Below are positions 30,880 to 43,184 of a DNA stretch of 64,000 nt, piece after piece. Position 1 is the stretch's first letter. Every line of letters begins with the position of its first letter. The position numbers and the translations under genes are program-made. The notes under the pieces are model-generated. The model was not told where the DNA came from. It ran no database searches and saw only the letters and a list, made by a program, of their open reading frames with translations. Source of the stretch: Pterobdella sp. o SKG-2022 (taxonomy: Eukaryota; Annelida; Clitellata; Hirudinida; Piscicolidae); assembly GCA_964035795.1 (NCBI GenBank), contig OZ038322.1, positions 17,896,674 to 17,960,673 on the forward strand. The letters run 5' to 3'.

Positions 30880-32619
30880 CTACACAGACTCGTAACCACT
30901 TCTGCGAGATTTCCTGCTAATAAGGTAAGCAATCAAAACAATCACAATCAGTGCAACAAGCAGGCCTCCAACAATGATTGGGATGAGGTTGTTGTAGAAA
31001 TTGTCAGCCTCACAGTTTTTTACTGGGATAATGAATTAATGCTCATGTAACCTTATGTAACATTTGATGTATATCTGGTTATCTTTACTATAACTGAATT
31101 AAAAATATCTTTATTGAAAAAAAACATTCAAATAGTTTGATTTCAATGTAGAAATGACTAACTTCCATTGGCATTGAACTCTTTAGTGGTAGAGTTTCTA
31201 AATGCCTCAACTTTGAAGTCATCCAATGAAACACTCAATGTGTAATTCCACAAAGGCAGTGTGTCACTAAGCTTCAAACCAGATCTACACATGTATTCTA
31301 GTCCAAGTGAGTTGCTATAATCCGTCAAATTTTTCACAATGGCTGTTGAAAAAACTTTACATTAATAATAGTTATCTAGAATTAAAAGAATTATATAATT
31401 ATCTTAAATTCTCAAATGATCACTTGAGAATTTGCAAGATTTTCTTACAAAAAACTTTGAGAATTTCATCACCATCCTCGTTTTGCATCCATTTCCATGG
31501 GTTTTATCCAACCCATGTTGAATGGGTTGGATGAAAATTTAGTTTAATGAATACTTTGTGTTTTGCATTGTGAATAAGTAATCTCAAAATTATTTATCCA
31601 TCTATCTATCTAAAACTGTGAATTATAAAGTTACCTGATGATGATACAGAATAAATCAAAAAGCTTTGTCAAAATAAAAAATTTAAATATTGTTGTTTTT
31701 ATGATTCATACTTTGTGTTTGTTTTACATAATATTGTTTTAGGAGTTACTATCATTATTATACAAACTTCAAATTTTTTAGTTTCAATATTAATGAAAAC
31801 AAACTTGGAAAATTTCTAAATGAATAATTTAAATTTCTAAACTCAAATTTTTTCTCACCAGCTCCTAAGTGTCCAATTGGCAAGGGCACAGGAGCAGATG
31901 AAGTATTATACTTAACTTCCACTAAAGAGAGATAATAAGATGTATTGTCGATTTTGTTTGCTTTTACAGTCAAAGACCAGTCATTGAAAAAGTGTAAAGT
32001 TATCCTTTCTTCCTCATTTCTACAAACTCCTTCAAATGAATCTATCACTTTCACATCAAACTTTTTAGTAGTATTCTCCTAAAAAATTATTTCAAGATTA
32101 TGTTAAAAAAACACATTCAAACTGAATTTATGAAAAACATAAACCTGATAAGTATTTCCGAGTTCAAACTTGATCTTAACAGAAAAAAGCAGACAAACTG
32201 TATTGGAATCATTAGCATAGTAAATAGTATCTAAAGGAGCTGGTTTGGGGGTTGGTGGCGTTGGAGCAGGTGTGGTTTTGCTAGTAGTGATAGCTGTTGA
32301 TTTAGTAGTTATAGTAAAACTCGTAGTTTTCGTGGTAGTTTGCTGTGTAGTAGTCGTTAGTGGATCAGTTATAATTGTTGGCTTAACCATAGTGACTTGT
32401 TGGCAAGAAACTGGAAATAGTTCTCCAATTAAATAATTTATAAATATTCATTAGTTTATGATTGAATGAGAGTAAAAAATTGAAATAAAAACATAACATT
32501 AATAAAAAACGTGAATGAAGTCTAAAAAAGTAAAAAAATTCTTTAAAAAATTTTTATTGCTAAAAAAAAAGAAACAAACCTGCCGAGATAACAAAAAAGT
32601 AAAACAATAAAAGCTTCAT
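30880..32619 (-). CDS. LAMP: Lysosome-associated membrane protein (LAMP/CD68-like), single LAMP domain
   Basis: Five exons: 32619-32580, 32410-32145, 32078-31859, 31342-31163 and 31022-30880 (stop 30882-30880) give 282 residues. Order: signal peptide MKLLLFYFFVISA; a Thr/Pro-rich mucin-like stretch (about residues 20-70); one LAMP luminal domain with paired cysteines (TVCLLFS, EGVCRNEE, EYMCRSG, KNCEADN) and Asn-X-Ser/Thr sites; a membrane helix IPIIVGGLLVALIVIVLIAY; and a short basic tail ending GYESV. The GYxx-hydrophobic ending is the classic adaptor signal for lysosomal delivery in LAMPs. One LAMP domain behind a mucin stretch resembles CD68/macrosialin more than LAMP1/2, which have two. 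It lies head to head with OXA1L, 320 bp apart. Confidence 0.92.
31617..31710. mobile_element. Short terminal-inverted-repeat element (MITE-like), copy 2
   Basis: Inside a LAMP intron. It begins TGTGAATTATAAAG and ends TTTTATGATTCATA. The interior AAAAGCTTTGTCAAAATAAA matches the inverted interior of the element at 9056-9177. It is about 30 bp shorter than copy 1 and its ends are more diverged. Confidence 0.5.
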
Positions 32620-32939
32620 TTTCTCGAAACACTTAAACACAAGACAAATCATATGATTGTAGGATACGAATGACGGTTCAACGAACAGTGAGGGCGTTGC
32701 TAAAAAATTTTTTTAATGTAACAAATTTTAAATAATGAATTATTTGGAATAAAAAAAAAATTCTCAAAAGTAGGTACTTTAAAAAAAATTTTCAAGTTTT
32801 ACAATTAATCTCAAATTTATCAAGATATATTAGAACTGAACAAAAATATAATTATTAATTAAATTTTCGAATTAGGTTTGTAAATTTTACTTTTTTCAAT
32901 TTGAAGCATAATTTAAAAGATATAAAAGAAAACCTAGAT
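32620..32939. promoter_or_regulatory. Shared upstream region of LAMP and OXA1L
   Basis: These 320 bp separate the start codons of two divergent genes and must hold both promoters and 5' untranslated regions. No TATA box or named site stands out. The part near 32660-32700 is less AT-rich than the rest. Confidence 0.5.
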
Positions 32940-35838
32940 ATGGCGTTTAATATTAATAAATTTCTACTTTATGGTAGAAAGGTATTTACTATTTTCAAAC
33001 ATAAAAAATTATTTTTTATTTGTATAACATTTTTTAATAATTGGCTTATTTTTTAGATACTAGTACATTTCGTATAACTTAAACAATTTTTTAAGGTTAT
33101 TCAGATTTTTTTAATATTTTCAGTCTGTTTTGCAGTTTGAAAATACAATAAAATCGAGATGCTCAAAATCTTTACTAACACGAAAATTTCAACATGAAAG
33201 CTTCACACCAACAAATACTCTTCAGTTTTGCAGATCTATTCATTTATCTGGAAAAATATCTAATTCACCCAGTGAAACTGTTAGCTTTAATTAATAAATG
33301 ATTATTAAAATTTATCCTATTAGATTGCGGAAACGTTAATTCTTCATCAGGTAAATACATTCAATGGTGAGAAGGAATTGACATGGGAACAAACTGGCAT
33401 AGAAACCAATTTAACACTTGATGACTCATCTTTAGACACTTTAACATCACCTATTGAATCATCACTGGCTTCTTTAGGATTGGGTGGATGGACTCCAAAA
33501 GGTCTGGTACAACAGGGATTAGAGCTGCTACACATACAACTTGATGTTCCATGGTGGACTGCTATTGCCATTAGTTTGTTTATTATACATTTAATTTCTG
33601 AGATTTCACTTAAAATTGCTTAAAGTTGATTTTTAATAAATTCCATGACAGGTACCATATGTATAAGAATTGCGATTTTTCCTTTGGTCATAGCATCTCA
33701 AAGAAATATTGCAAATCTCAATAATCATATGCCAACTATTCAGAGATTCCAAGATAAAATCACTGAAGCAAGAGCTACAGGAAATGTACAACAAAGTAAA
33801 TGCTTTTTATAAACTTTTCAGTTATTTTCATAGAAATATAATAAAATTTAATTGGTATTTTTCAATTTTTTACTTATATCAAATGTTAAATCGAATTATT
33901 TATCCAAATAATACTTGATAATACAGTGATGACCAGCAGTAATGATATGATGGCCTTCATGAAGACAAACAATGTTAATCCCTTAAAAAACATGCTTGTT
34001 CCTCTAGCCCAGGTATCTTCACATGCATGAAAAAAATTTTATTGAGATAATATCATGAAACGTTTTGTGCGTATTTCTTTTTTAGAAAGTATTTTTCAAA
34101 ATTAATTTGGCACATTCATGAGAAACTTAAAAACTAAAAATGAGTTGATAATAAACTAGTACTATAAAGATGATTTTTCTCAATATCATTTATTTTGACC
34201 TTTATTTAGATAACATTATTATTTCAACCTATAGAAATAATTTTTTATTTCATAATATATTCATTCTAATACTGAATATCACAAGTTGTATCGATATCAT
34301 TCATATTATTTTTATAAATGCACAATATCACTTGTAACAGTTGCCAATCTTCATCTCGGTGTTTACAGGCTTGAGACAAATGGCATCATTGCCAGTGGTT
34401 TCAATGCAGGTGGGAGGTTTATGGTGGTTTAGTGACCTCACCATTCCTGACCCCACATGGATCCTCCCTGGACTCACTGCTCTCACACTACTTATCACCA
34501 TCGAGGTGGTTTGCTTGTTTCACATTAATAATCATTATTAAAAAATTTTTTTCAGTGTATTTCTGATGTTGACCTGATTTTATATGTTAATAATTGGCAA
34601 TCTCATAAAGTAAATTATATAGTGCTGTTTCTATAGAGTTTGAAAGCCCTTTGCTAAAAGCTTATGAAAGAGATGACTTATAAAAAGAACTACAAGACGA
34701 AAAGATTTCAGGACGTAAAGTAAATAAATCTGAAAAAAAACAGTATACAGAAATAAAAATTCAATATGTGAATGAAGAACAATATGTAATTGAGAGCGGG
34801 AAGATGACTAAGAGAGCTAGAATAACTTATCAAATGCGTCGAAGAAAAACTTAATTCAACAAATTTTAGCCGGAAAAACGTTATTTCAATTCCTATTTGG
34901 TGTTCATTTGTTCTTAAATGTTAATTTTTTCAATCTAATAAAGTAAATCTTATAGCGGTATGGTAGCAATAGCATAGTTTAATAGTTAATATGTTAAAAC
35001 TAGGCGGGTGTGGATGGGGTGAAAGCCAGTCAAACAGGGAGCACACAGATCAAATGGTTCATCAGAAGCATGCCCTTTATTTCCTTCCCTGTCATGCTCA
35101 ACTTTCCATCAGTAAAACATTTTATATACATTCGACACGTTTTAATGAAAAATTCCGTTAAATATTCCAATGATAACATTCAAAAGGCGATGCTTTGTTA
35201 CTGGTTCACATCGAACACTTTCTCATTATGTCAAGTTCTTCTTCTGAAAGTTCCAGCAGTCAGGAGTTTTTTCAACATCCCTCAGCTGGTCGATCATTCA
35301 AAAGCCTATCCTCTCAGGAACACTGTTCCGACAGGCCCACGACCTTCGTTCATGGAAAGTTTCAAACAAAGTGATTCATTTCATATCTTTGTACTGAAGT
35401 AACACTGTTTTATAATTTTAAGAAATTTCAAAGCAACCATTTAAAGCCTTTATTCTAATATTACTGTTGTAACCATCTAATAAAATATAGATCTTCGACT
35501 TAATCAGTTAAGGTTTAGGGTTCTGAATCCCATCATAACCTGATTCAATTATACCAACAATGTTAAAAACTATCAACGATTTATAACCTGTATAATTAGT
35601 AGCAAAATATCCATAAGTTCATGAAAATACCAATACCTATATCTGATTTCAATTATTTTGTCTTTATATATTTTACAAATATGCAAACATTGCATTTTTG
35701 ATACATAACCCATCTTTAAATACGTAAAAAAATGCAGGCGTGAAGAATTTAGAGATGGCCCATGAAATACAAGAACGTGAAAAACTACGAGCTCTCAAGA
35801 TGCGCCAAACGAAAAATGAAAGAGAAAATGAAAAATAA
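32940..35838 (+). CDS. OXA1L: OXA1L, mitochondrial inner-membrane insertase (YidC/Oxa1 family)
   Basis: Nine exons: 32940-32981, 33124-33279, 33351-33573, 33652-33795, 33927-34012, 34341-34505, 35004-35111, 35187-35370 and 35738-35838, giving 402 residues. The basic, Ser/Arg-containing N terminus fits a mitochondrial presequence. The core follows OXA1L: LGLGGWTPKGLVQQGLELLH, then VPWWTAIAI and RIAIFPLVIASQRNIANLNN, the PIFISVFTGLRQMASLPV helix, GGLWWFSDLTIPDPTWILP, FPVMLNFPS and YWFTSNTFSLCQVLLLKVPA. The C-terminal matrix tail is charged (QERExLRALKMRQTKNE) but shorter than in human OXA1L. It inserts respiratory-chain subunits made by mitochondrial ribosomes into the inner membrane. An AATAAA at 35847 follows the stop closely. 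One intron (34506-35003) contains a possible pseudogene fragment. Confidence 0.96.
34636..34854 (+). pseudogene. Possible processed pseudogene fragment of UTP3/SAS10
   Basis: Within an OXA1L intron, an uninterrupted frame apart from one TAA near 34681 encodes a Lys/Glu-rich peptide. It passes through YTEIKIQYVNEEQYVIESG and ends TKRARITYQMRRRKT before a stop. The KRAxITYQ core recalls the C-terminal motif of the small-subunit processome protein SAS10/UTP3, which normally continues with NKGLTP. There are no introns, it has an internal stop, and it is truncated at both ends. The match is short, so the assignment is tentative. Confidence 0.35.
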
Positions 35839-36098
35839 ATTATAATAATAAAATATAAACTCTTTTTTGTTTCTTTTAACAGCAATCACGAACATCTTGT
35901 GAATGTTGATTGAAATTCTTACATAAGTCATTTTTGATATTTAATACATCGACGACTAAACACCAATAAACTGTCTATCAAAAATTCAAATGAGGAAAGC
36001 GTCAATTTGATTTTATAATACGAATAATATATTTCATGCAAAGATTAATGAAAATAAGCAAGTTTTGTTGAAAATAAACATTATAAGTAAAAATAAAA

Positions 36099-39000
36099 TC
36101 AGGTTTTGCTGATTTGAGGAGAAAAGTGGAATGGCCAAGCAGTGCACAATGGACACGTGTCACTGACATTAATCCAGCGACAAAAACAATTTTCGTGAAA
36201 AAAATGACCACAACGAGTCTCTTTCACTACTCCCTCGTGCAGGGATTGGAAGCAAATAGAACAAACGTCGTTGACTTTGTTAAGCGTTTCAGTATTGGCA
36301 GTCTCAAGAGAAGACACTTTGATTGAAGCTTCTCTACGGCGAGTACAAGTGGTGTATAATTGTTTAGCTTCTTTCCATATGTTAAAGTACAAGTGCGCTA
36401 ACATAATAACCACCCTCAAAAGCCCAGCAGACTCAAACAACACCATCCAAACTCCGTTTCCGAACAAAAATATACCAAATAAAAATTCTATTAATTTTCC
36501 TGACAGTTTCAAATAATAAATAATGTCATCAGATTTATCGGAAAAAAGTCCCGTTTGTGAATCTATGAAAACAAATAAATAGAGGGCAATAGAAATACAA
36601 ATTTTAACCAAAAGTTCACAACCAAAAGCAAACAATGAAAGAAGCCACGTGGAAAGTGGATTGCCGATCCAGTTGTAGATAACGAAACATCCTGCAGAGC
36701 AGAAAAGAACTGCGTTGAAAAATAATTGTTTGATGTGCAGACGAGAGAAAATAGTGAGAGCTAGAGATTGCAATTTGAAATGCAACATAAGATGAACATA
36801 GTGCATAGAAGCTAAAAGAGTAAGTGACAAATTGTAGAAAAGACGATTGATACGTTTTGAAGGGTGCAAAATGGGCAGGCCGGTTTGCACGGCAAGTAAA
36901 ATGAACAGTACAGCAACCATTTTACCAAGGTGTTGATCTTCTTCACGATCTGTATCGATTAGCCAAGTGCAAAGACGACCTGTATGGTGAGCGATGAAAT
37001 ACAACACACTGGTGAGACAAATGATTGATATGAAAGTGCAAGTGTTTCGTTCCAAAACTGCATCTATTACTCCGTTGTCGAGTTCAAAAAAGATCGGGTC
37101 AGCTGAAAAGGTTGAATATAAAGAAATGGTGTACATATTTTGAAGAAGAAAAAATATTCTAAAAAGAAGTGTGGTATGAACTCGGGTCCATTGAGACTCG
37201 AAAAAATCTATTACGTCATTGTCCCTCATGATCACCATCACTCGGGCAGGCAAAGAAAGCTTAAATGCAAAAAATGTTATAGAAAGCACTTCGAAAATTT
37301 CTTTCATATCTATCAAAATAAAAATGAGAGAAACAAGCGATAAAAAGTTCATCAGTTTTTCATTCAAGAAGAAGGGCGTGAACATGAATGGCATGAGAAG
37401 CAACATGAAGATTTTAAAGCGAGAACTTTTAATTGGAATAACAGAGTAAACTATATTGTTGTTTAAAAAAGACCCCTTCAAGTGGCAGTAGAAACGAGCC
37501 ACTAAACCTTGCAGCATAAGCAAACCCACCATGTTTGAAGAATGATGATCTATGCTAGCCCATCGATTGAGCATCAGCCAAAACGATTGAAACAAAAGGG
37601 GATCTTTTGATGGTTCATCTGGGTGTAATAGTTGTTGCAGAAGTGATGAATTGACAAGGAACGAGAAGAAGAGAGTGGTGAAGATGGTGAAGAGTACATA
37701 GATGTTCAGCAACTGCTTCGTTGGTAACAAGATGATTGTCAAACTGAATGACATCACTGTGAAGGAATATTTAAAATCAATTTAATATATGTATTATCTT
37801 TTATTAATAAATAACGCTTGAAACAATTATAAACTTCAAAGAGATTTTTTATCGGATTTCTCATTAATTATTAATCAAGATTTATTATGAACAAAGTTTT
37901 TTTAAAATGTTAAACTTGAAGTTACTTGATCGTATTAAAAAACTTTGAATGAAAAATCCAAAAGCAAAAGTTTTATATGAAAACTATGAGTATATTTCCA
38001 ATTTGGCTTGAGTAAAGATCAATATGAAACAATTTGAAAAGTGATTTAAACTGAGAATATTGATTTGGACGACAAGTAACGTCATCTCAAATTGAACTTT
38101 AGAATCAATTTGGATCATCTAAGAACAATACATTTTTGGGTAATTATTATTGAATTAATAATAATAATAGAATTTTTTAAAATGTCAAAACAAAGTCTGC
38201 TAGTACTTAGAATGAGAACTAAGTATACAAAACTTACTGGAGAAAAGATCTTGTTTTTTAAAAGTAGGGTATGTGTTTTGTGTTGAAAAAATAAATTGTC
38301 CCACAAAAGCTTCGATAGACAATAAGATACTGATATTGAACTAAACACGAAAAAAATAAGTTTTGGTAATTTATAATTTTGACATTTAATGTAGCAACCG
38401 ATGCCAGTGAGAAACAAAAAAATATTCAAACATTGAGTTTATCAAAAACTTAATACAAAATAAGATGCGTTTGATAAAAAAGATTTTTTAAAATTTGCCT
38501 GATTATTTATCAAAACAGGACAAAAAATCATGAAGCTCATGAATCAATTAGATCTTGAAGTAATGTAAGTAGTTGAAAAAAGATCTATTTACTTTGGTAA
38601 CATACTTAAGCAACCAAATATATCGATGGCCTAAGAACTGAAAGATGCTTTTGATGACAAAACAATTTATAAAATATTTCAACCACCATTAAATTTTTAA
38701 AACTTGAACTTTAAGCGTTCAAAACTTATATAATGCATCTCAATTTTCTCGTCAATACATTTAAAAAAACTACATCAAAAAAAGGTATGATAAATTTACA
38801 TGAGATTTAGAACATTTTAATTGATTGGTTAAAAAGGAAAAAAAGACAAATAAGGACATTATGTCTTTATAAATAAAACTCTTATCAAATCATTTTCGTT
38901 AAAATTTCTTTAATCAAGAAAACAATAACTCAAATAAAAACGTCTTATGACTTCAAAACAATACAGTGTTACAGCGCCTCCATTTTAAAACCACATCGGA

Positions 39001-41649
39001 AATATTTCTTTTCACAATTGAAATAGTAGTTTCAAATGTCTCACAGAATTGACTCAAAACACTGATAATTATGTTGAATTCCAGTTTCTGCAAAAATTTT
39101 AGATCCTGTACTGTCATCATGCCATCAAAACCAATTAATTCAAAAACAACCCTACTCCTTTAGTCACTCAAGAGGCTTTTGGGAAATTGAATTTGTGGTT
39201 GCATTCTGACAAAAATATAATAGACTTTCGGGCCACAAAACCGGATATAATGTAGTCAATTTCTAGCTTTTTTGTTTAATATAAACAATCTCTACTTTGG
39301 CATGATGAAAGGTCAAAGTTGAAGCACCAAGTGTTTTTCTTTTAGAAAAGAGCATCTGCTGTTTCATTTTCCTTCTCATTTCATTTTGAATGAAGTATTC
39401 TGAAATTCTATCTTCATCCATGAAAAGACGTTTTTATTTATCAAGGTAAGATGTTCTTTCCTTCAATTACCTATGTTATCAAACAAAAGCATAGACACAG
39501 TGGCATTAAATGAGAACAGCTTCAAAAAAGTGCAAATGAGAGAAGGTGCATACCATATGAAGATAATAAAGGCTTGATCTTACTATGACGACAATGCCTA
39601 GCATAATTAATAAAAAATTCAATCAACAAGAACAGGTAACTATGAAGTAACCATATGATAAAAATAAACAAGGAGAAGTTATCAAAAAAACATCAAATGT
39701 GGAAAACTTAAATACATTTTGTTGCCAATATGCTATAATATGAATATTTGAAGTGAATAATCAAACTAATTAATCGTTAAAAAATTTTAGGATGCTGATG
39801 TTAAACTGCTTTCAACTTCATGCTAGTAATAACAAGTATAGACAGACTAATAATCTCGTATTTTTACCATATTTCATTGTAAATAGCAAACTGCCCAAAC
39901 ATGAAAATGAAAAATAATGATTCTAGACATCAGTTTGAACTGAGTGCTATAATCATATCATTTAATTATATTTAATTAGATTCTATCATAGGCATTTTCA
40001 GAAACTGAACCAAGTCCATAACAAACTTTCCATGCTAACCCTTGGCTTCCTTTTCCTCTACTGTCATAAATGCAAAATTCCATGCCTCTTCAAAAATCCT
40101 CTTTCCCTTTTCTCCTCACATGGCCCAAGGATCGGGCTGGGTTGGAAGACATTCAACAGTGTCTTCTATGTTATGTGGTAAAAGACACACATGGAATATT
40201 AAAGGACAAATTTATAGGACATGTGTGAGGCCTGTCATGACAGATGGCTCGAAAATCTGGGTAGTAAGATCCATTGAAGAGAGTATTTTGAGAAAAGCAG
40301 AAAAACGGATGCTTAGAATGATGTGTGGTGTGCAGCTAGGTGATGGCATGAGTACAAAGAAGTTGATGGTTAGATTGGGGTTGGATAGTACGATCGTTGA
40401 AGTGGTGAGGCAAGGGAGTTTGAGATGGCTGAGTCATGTAGTAAGGAAAGAGGATGACGACTGTGTCAAACAGGCATGGAGGTTTGAGGTTGTAGGTAGT
40501 AGAGGAAGGGGAAGGCCAAGGTTAACCTGAAAAGGGATGATGGAAAACCTTTGTCGTTGGCTTGGATTAGTTCTTAAAGATGGCTATGACAGGGTGAAAT
40601 GGAGGGAGAAGGTTGGGTCATGAAAAGAAGTCAGTGACCCCTTGGAAAAGGGAAAGATGCTGACTATAATAAAATGATGATGATGATGACATCATTGTCT
40701 GAACCATCCTTTTCAGATTATCTTCTTCCTCAGTGCCCATTCAATCATCTTTCTTGGGACCTTTCTCCAAGTCTACAAGCAGAAAAAGTTTTCTACTCTT
40801 TTGATCATCTTTCATAAACCTTTCTAGCCTTTTCTTCAACAAACTTGTCACCCCTTTCATACCATGCTCTGAGAGCTCTACACCTGAACAGTAAGCACAT
40901 CTCATAATGCTACCTTTCTACTTATAAATGGGAAAAATTGTACTTGTCCTAAAAGCTTTGTATCTTAATAAAATTTAAGTGTTCTCAAATATATTCACAA
41001 TATGATTTGGTTTTTGTGTGGAGAAACAGCTAAGTGCTCTTTGACAATTGCAGATGATACAATGATTTTTCCATTATTCATGATCCTGAGTGCTTCTATC
41101 GTCTCATCCATAGTAAATGGTTCCACAGAAGCTGCTAGTGCTATGATAATTTTTTCCAAATTGAATGACTCATTTTTAATTCTAAAATAGGTAGTAAAAT
41201 TAGTTGACTACTGTCTACCTCAGTTACTGGAACATTTAAATAAGTATAATTCAAAATGTAGCATATATTGTACAAAAACTACAAAGATGCAAAATAATTA
41301 AAAATGAAAAACATAGAATTTTTCAAATAAATTTGTTGAAAAGTATAAATATAAAACTTCTTTCCATTGTTTTTGATAATAAAAACAACAAAATGAGGTA
41401 TTAAGTTCAATATCAAAAAAGATTTTACAAAATGAATGTTAATCTAAGTAAAAACAAAAATAAGAACATACATAATAGAATCACTAGAGTATAGAGAATG
41501 AAAGCATCGTCTGGATTGAATTTAATGTTGTCATTTTTGAAGATCTGATCTTTCAATTGGTCATTACATAGTGCATCCAAAAGGAAAATAGGTGGAACTC
41601 TCAAGGCTATATCCAAAACTGGAAGAACTAATGTATGTATCTTACTCAT
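36099..41649 (-). CDS. RNF145: Multi-pass membrane RING-H2 E3 ubiquitin ligase, RNF145/RNF139 (TRC8) family
   Basis: Two exons, 41649-41472 and 37756-36099, join in phase to 611 residues (human RNF145 663, RNF139 664). The N terminus, DIALRVPPIFLLDALCNDQL, matches the start of RNF145. The join FILYTLVILL-MSFSLTIILLP continues the first helix pair as in the family. A dozen or so hydrophobic helices follow, with VAVLFILLAVQTGLPIL and DDIIYYLKLSGKLIEFLFGI as clear RNF145-like landmarks. The RING-H2 is at about residues 558-597 with all eight ligands (CSIC, RCGHFFHENC, CPLC). Relatives sit in the ER membrane and degrade HMG-CoA reductase and other sterol-linked or membrane targets. The 3.7-kb intron carries a LINE fragment. 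The stop lies 260 bp from the convergent OXA1L stop. Confidence 0.93.
40090..40700 (+). mobile_element. 5'-truncated LINE fragment (3' end of reverse-transcriptase ORF)
   Basis: Sited in the RNF145-like intron, antisense to the gene. The frame encodes IYRTCVRPVMTDGSKIWVVR, then RKAEKRMLRMMCGVQLGD and SRGRGRPRLT, the typical C-terminal end of non-LTR reverse transcriptases after the polymerase core. A TGA replaces the expected Trp after RPRLT, and no catalytic motif is present. It ends in an (ATG)n tail at about 40672-40690. Confidence 0.8.
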
Positions 41650-43180
41650 TATTTCTTGATTGTCCTGTATAAATCAAGTTCTTATCAGATATATTTGAAT
41701 TTTAAAAATATTTCTTGAATGAACAATACCAAAAAAAAATCATTCAAAATTTGTATTTTTGATAATAAAATAATATAAAACTGTTTTATTCAGACCTTAA
41801 TGTATCATATGATGAAACTTACAAACTAAATGGATAAAATTATAGTATTTAAATTGATCTTTTAATCGCATATTTTAAAAATATTAAAAACTTTTTATAA
41901 TCGTTTTTTAATTGATATGTAAACCATTTATAAGTTGTTGATGAAAACAATTTTCAATAACAAATATATCCATAGACAAATATTTTTTAAATGAAATCAA
42001 CAATAAAAATAATTGAAACTTACTCGAAATATAAAAAACTTTATTTTACTAAGTAATATACATTACAACACGCAATAAGACATTGCGAACTGCTCGTAAA
42101 CAAAACTAGAAGATTTTATAAAAGAGATGGTTGATACAATAGAAAAATAATTTGTTAATTATCTATTACATTAAAGCACTCCAAAAATTTGATTAAAAAG
42201 GAAAAAATTATTTGATTATTCCGTACGTCGGTCTTATAATTGAAATAATTGTTTTTTCATTTTTAATTTTTATATATTTAATTTTGTTCGAAATTCTTTA
42301 GTTTAAGCATGTAGGTTTTTCTATATCTGCATATCAGCAATTTTCATTTTTTCAACTCATTTCCACGTTTTTTCGTGTATCTCAGTAACTCATCCCATCT
42401 TCATTATGAGGCTGTTAAGTTTTGTTCCTAGAATTCATTCCTTGCTATTAGTTTTTCTTAATGAGAGCAGACGGATATAAAATTTTTATGTTGAAAATAT
42501 AAGAAGAGTAACCTCAAAGGGTTACTGGAGACAGCTGGAGGAAGTCCAGAAATTGTATTTTCAAAGAGTATCAGCAATATCTTCTAGCTGGTCCAAACGT
42601 TAGAGCGCCAAGCTGGTGCTTTTTAACGCCATAGCCAGACGAGGTTTTTTTAAGTTTTACGCTGCTTAGAAAAAATATTGTGCGTTAGGTTGTTTCAAAT
42701 ATCCCTAGTTATATTCAGGTTAGTAATGAGATTGAATATCCTGTGTTTCCTATTATTTTTTCAAATTAGGAAATTAACAACTTTGGTGTATATTGTTTAA
42801 TTTTCCACTAGCTATAAAACTGAAAAAATAATAATTTTGAAAAATGTTTCAAAGTTTTTCAGATATTCACATTGTACTATGAAATTTTGTTATGTTTATT
42901 TTTTGTTTCAGAAAATATGACAAAAAATATAAATAGTAAGTAAAATATAAATAATTTAACACTATTTGAGAAGATAATACATAAATAATTTATAATGAGA
43001 AAAATACCATGATTATCGTCAATATGATATTTTTCTTATAACACTAATTGATTGCCAAAGTGTACAAAACTTTTCGAAATTTAATCTAACAAGCTCAAAC
43101 AACTAAAAAGTTTTGCACCTTCTCCTAATGAAAATTTAGTGTTCTTGATTAAAAACTCAAATATACAAATATTATATTTT
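41650..43180. other. Upstream region of the RNF145-like gene; no gene seen
   Basis: The region should include the RNF145-like promoter. Mostly AT-rich, with a patch of clearly higher GC at about 42500-42660 whose origin I cannot identify. Only short chance open frames occur. Confidence 0.5.
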
Positions 43181-43184
43181 TATT

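Noticed and set aside
38115..38429. Hydrophobic minus-strand frame as a middle exon of the RNF145-like gene
   Set aside because: Its donor is out of phase with the next acceptor, while joining 41472 directly to 37756 is in phase and matches the family without a gap.
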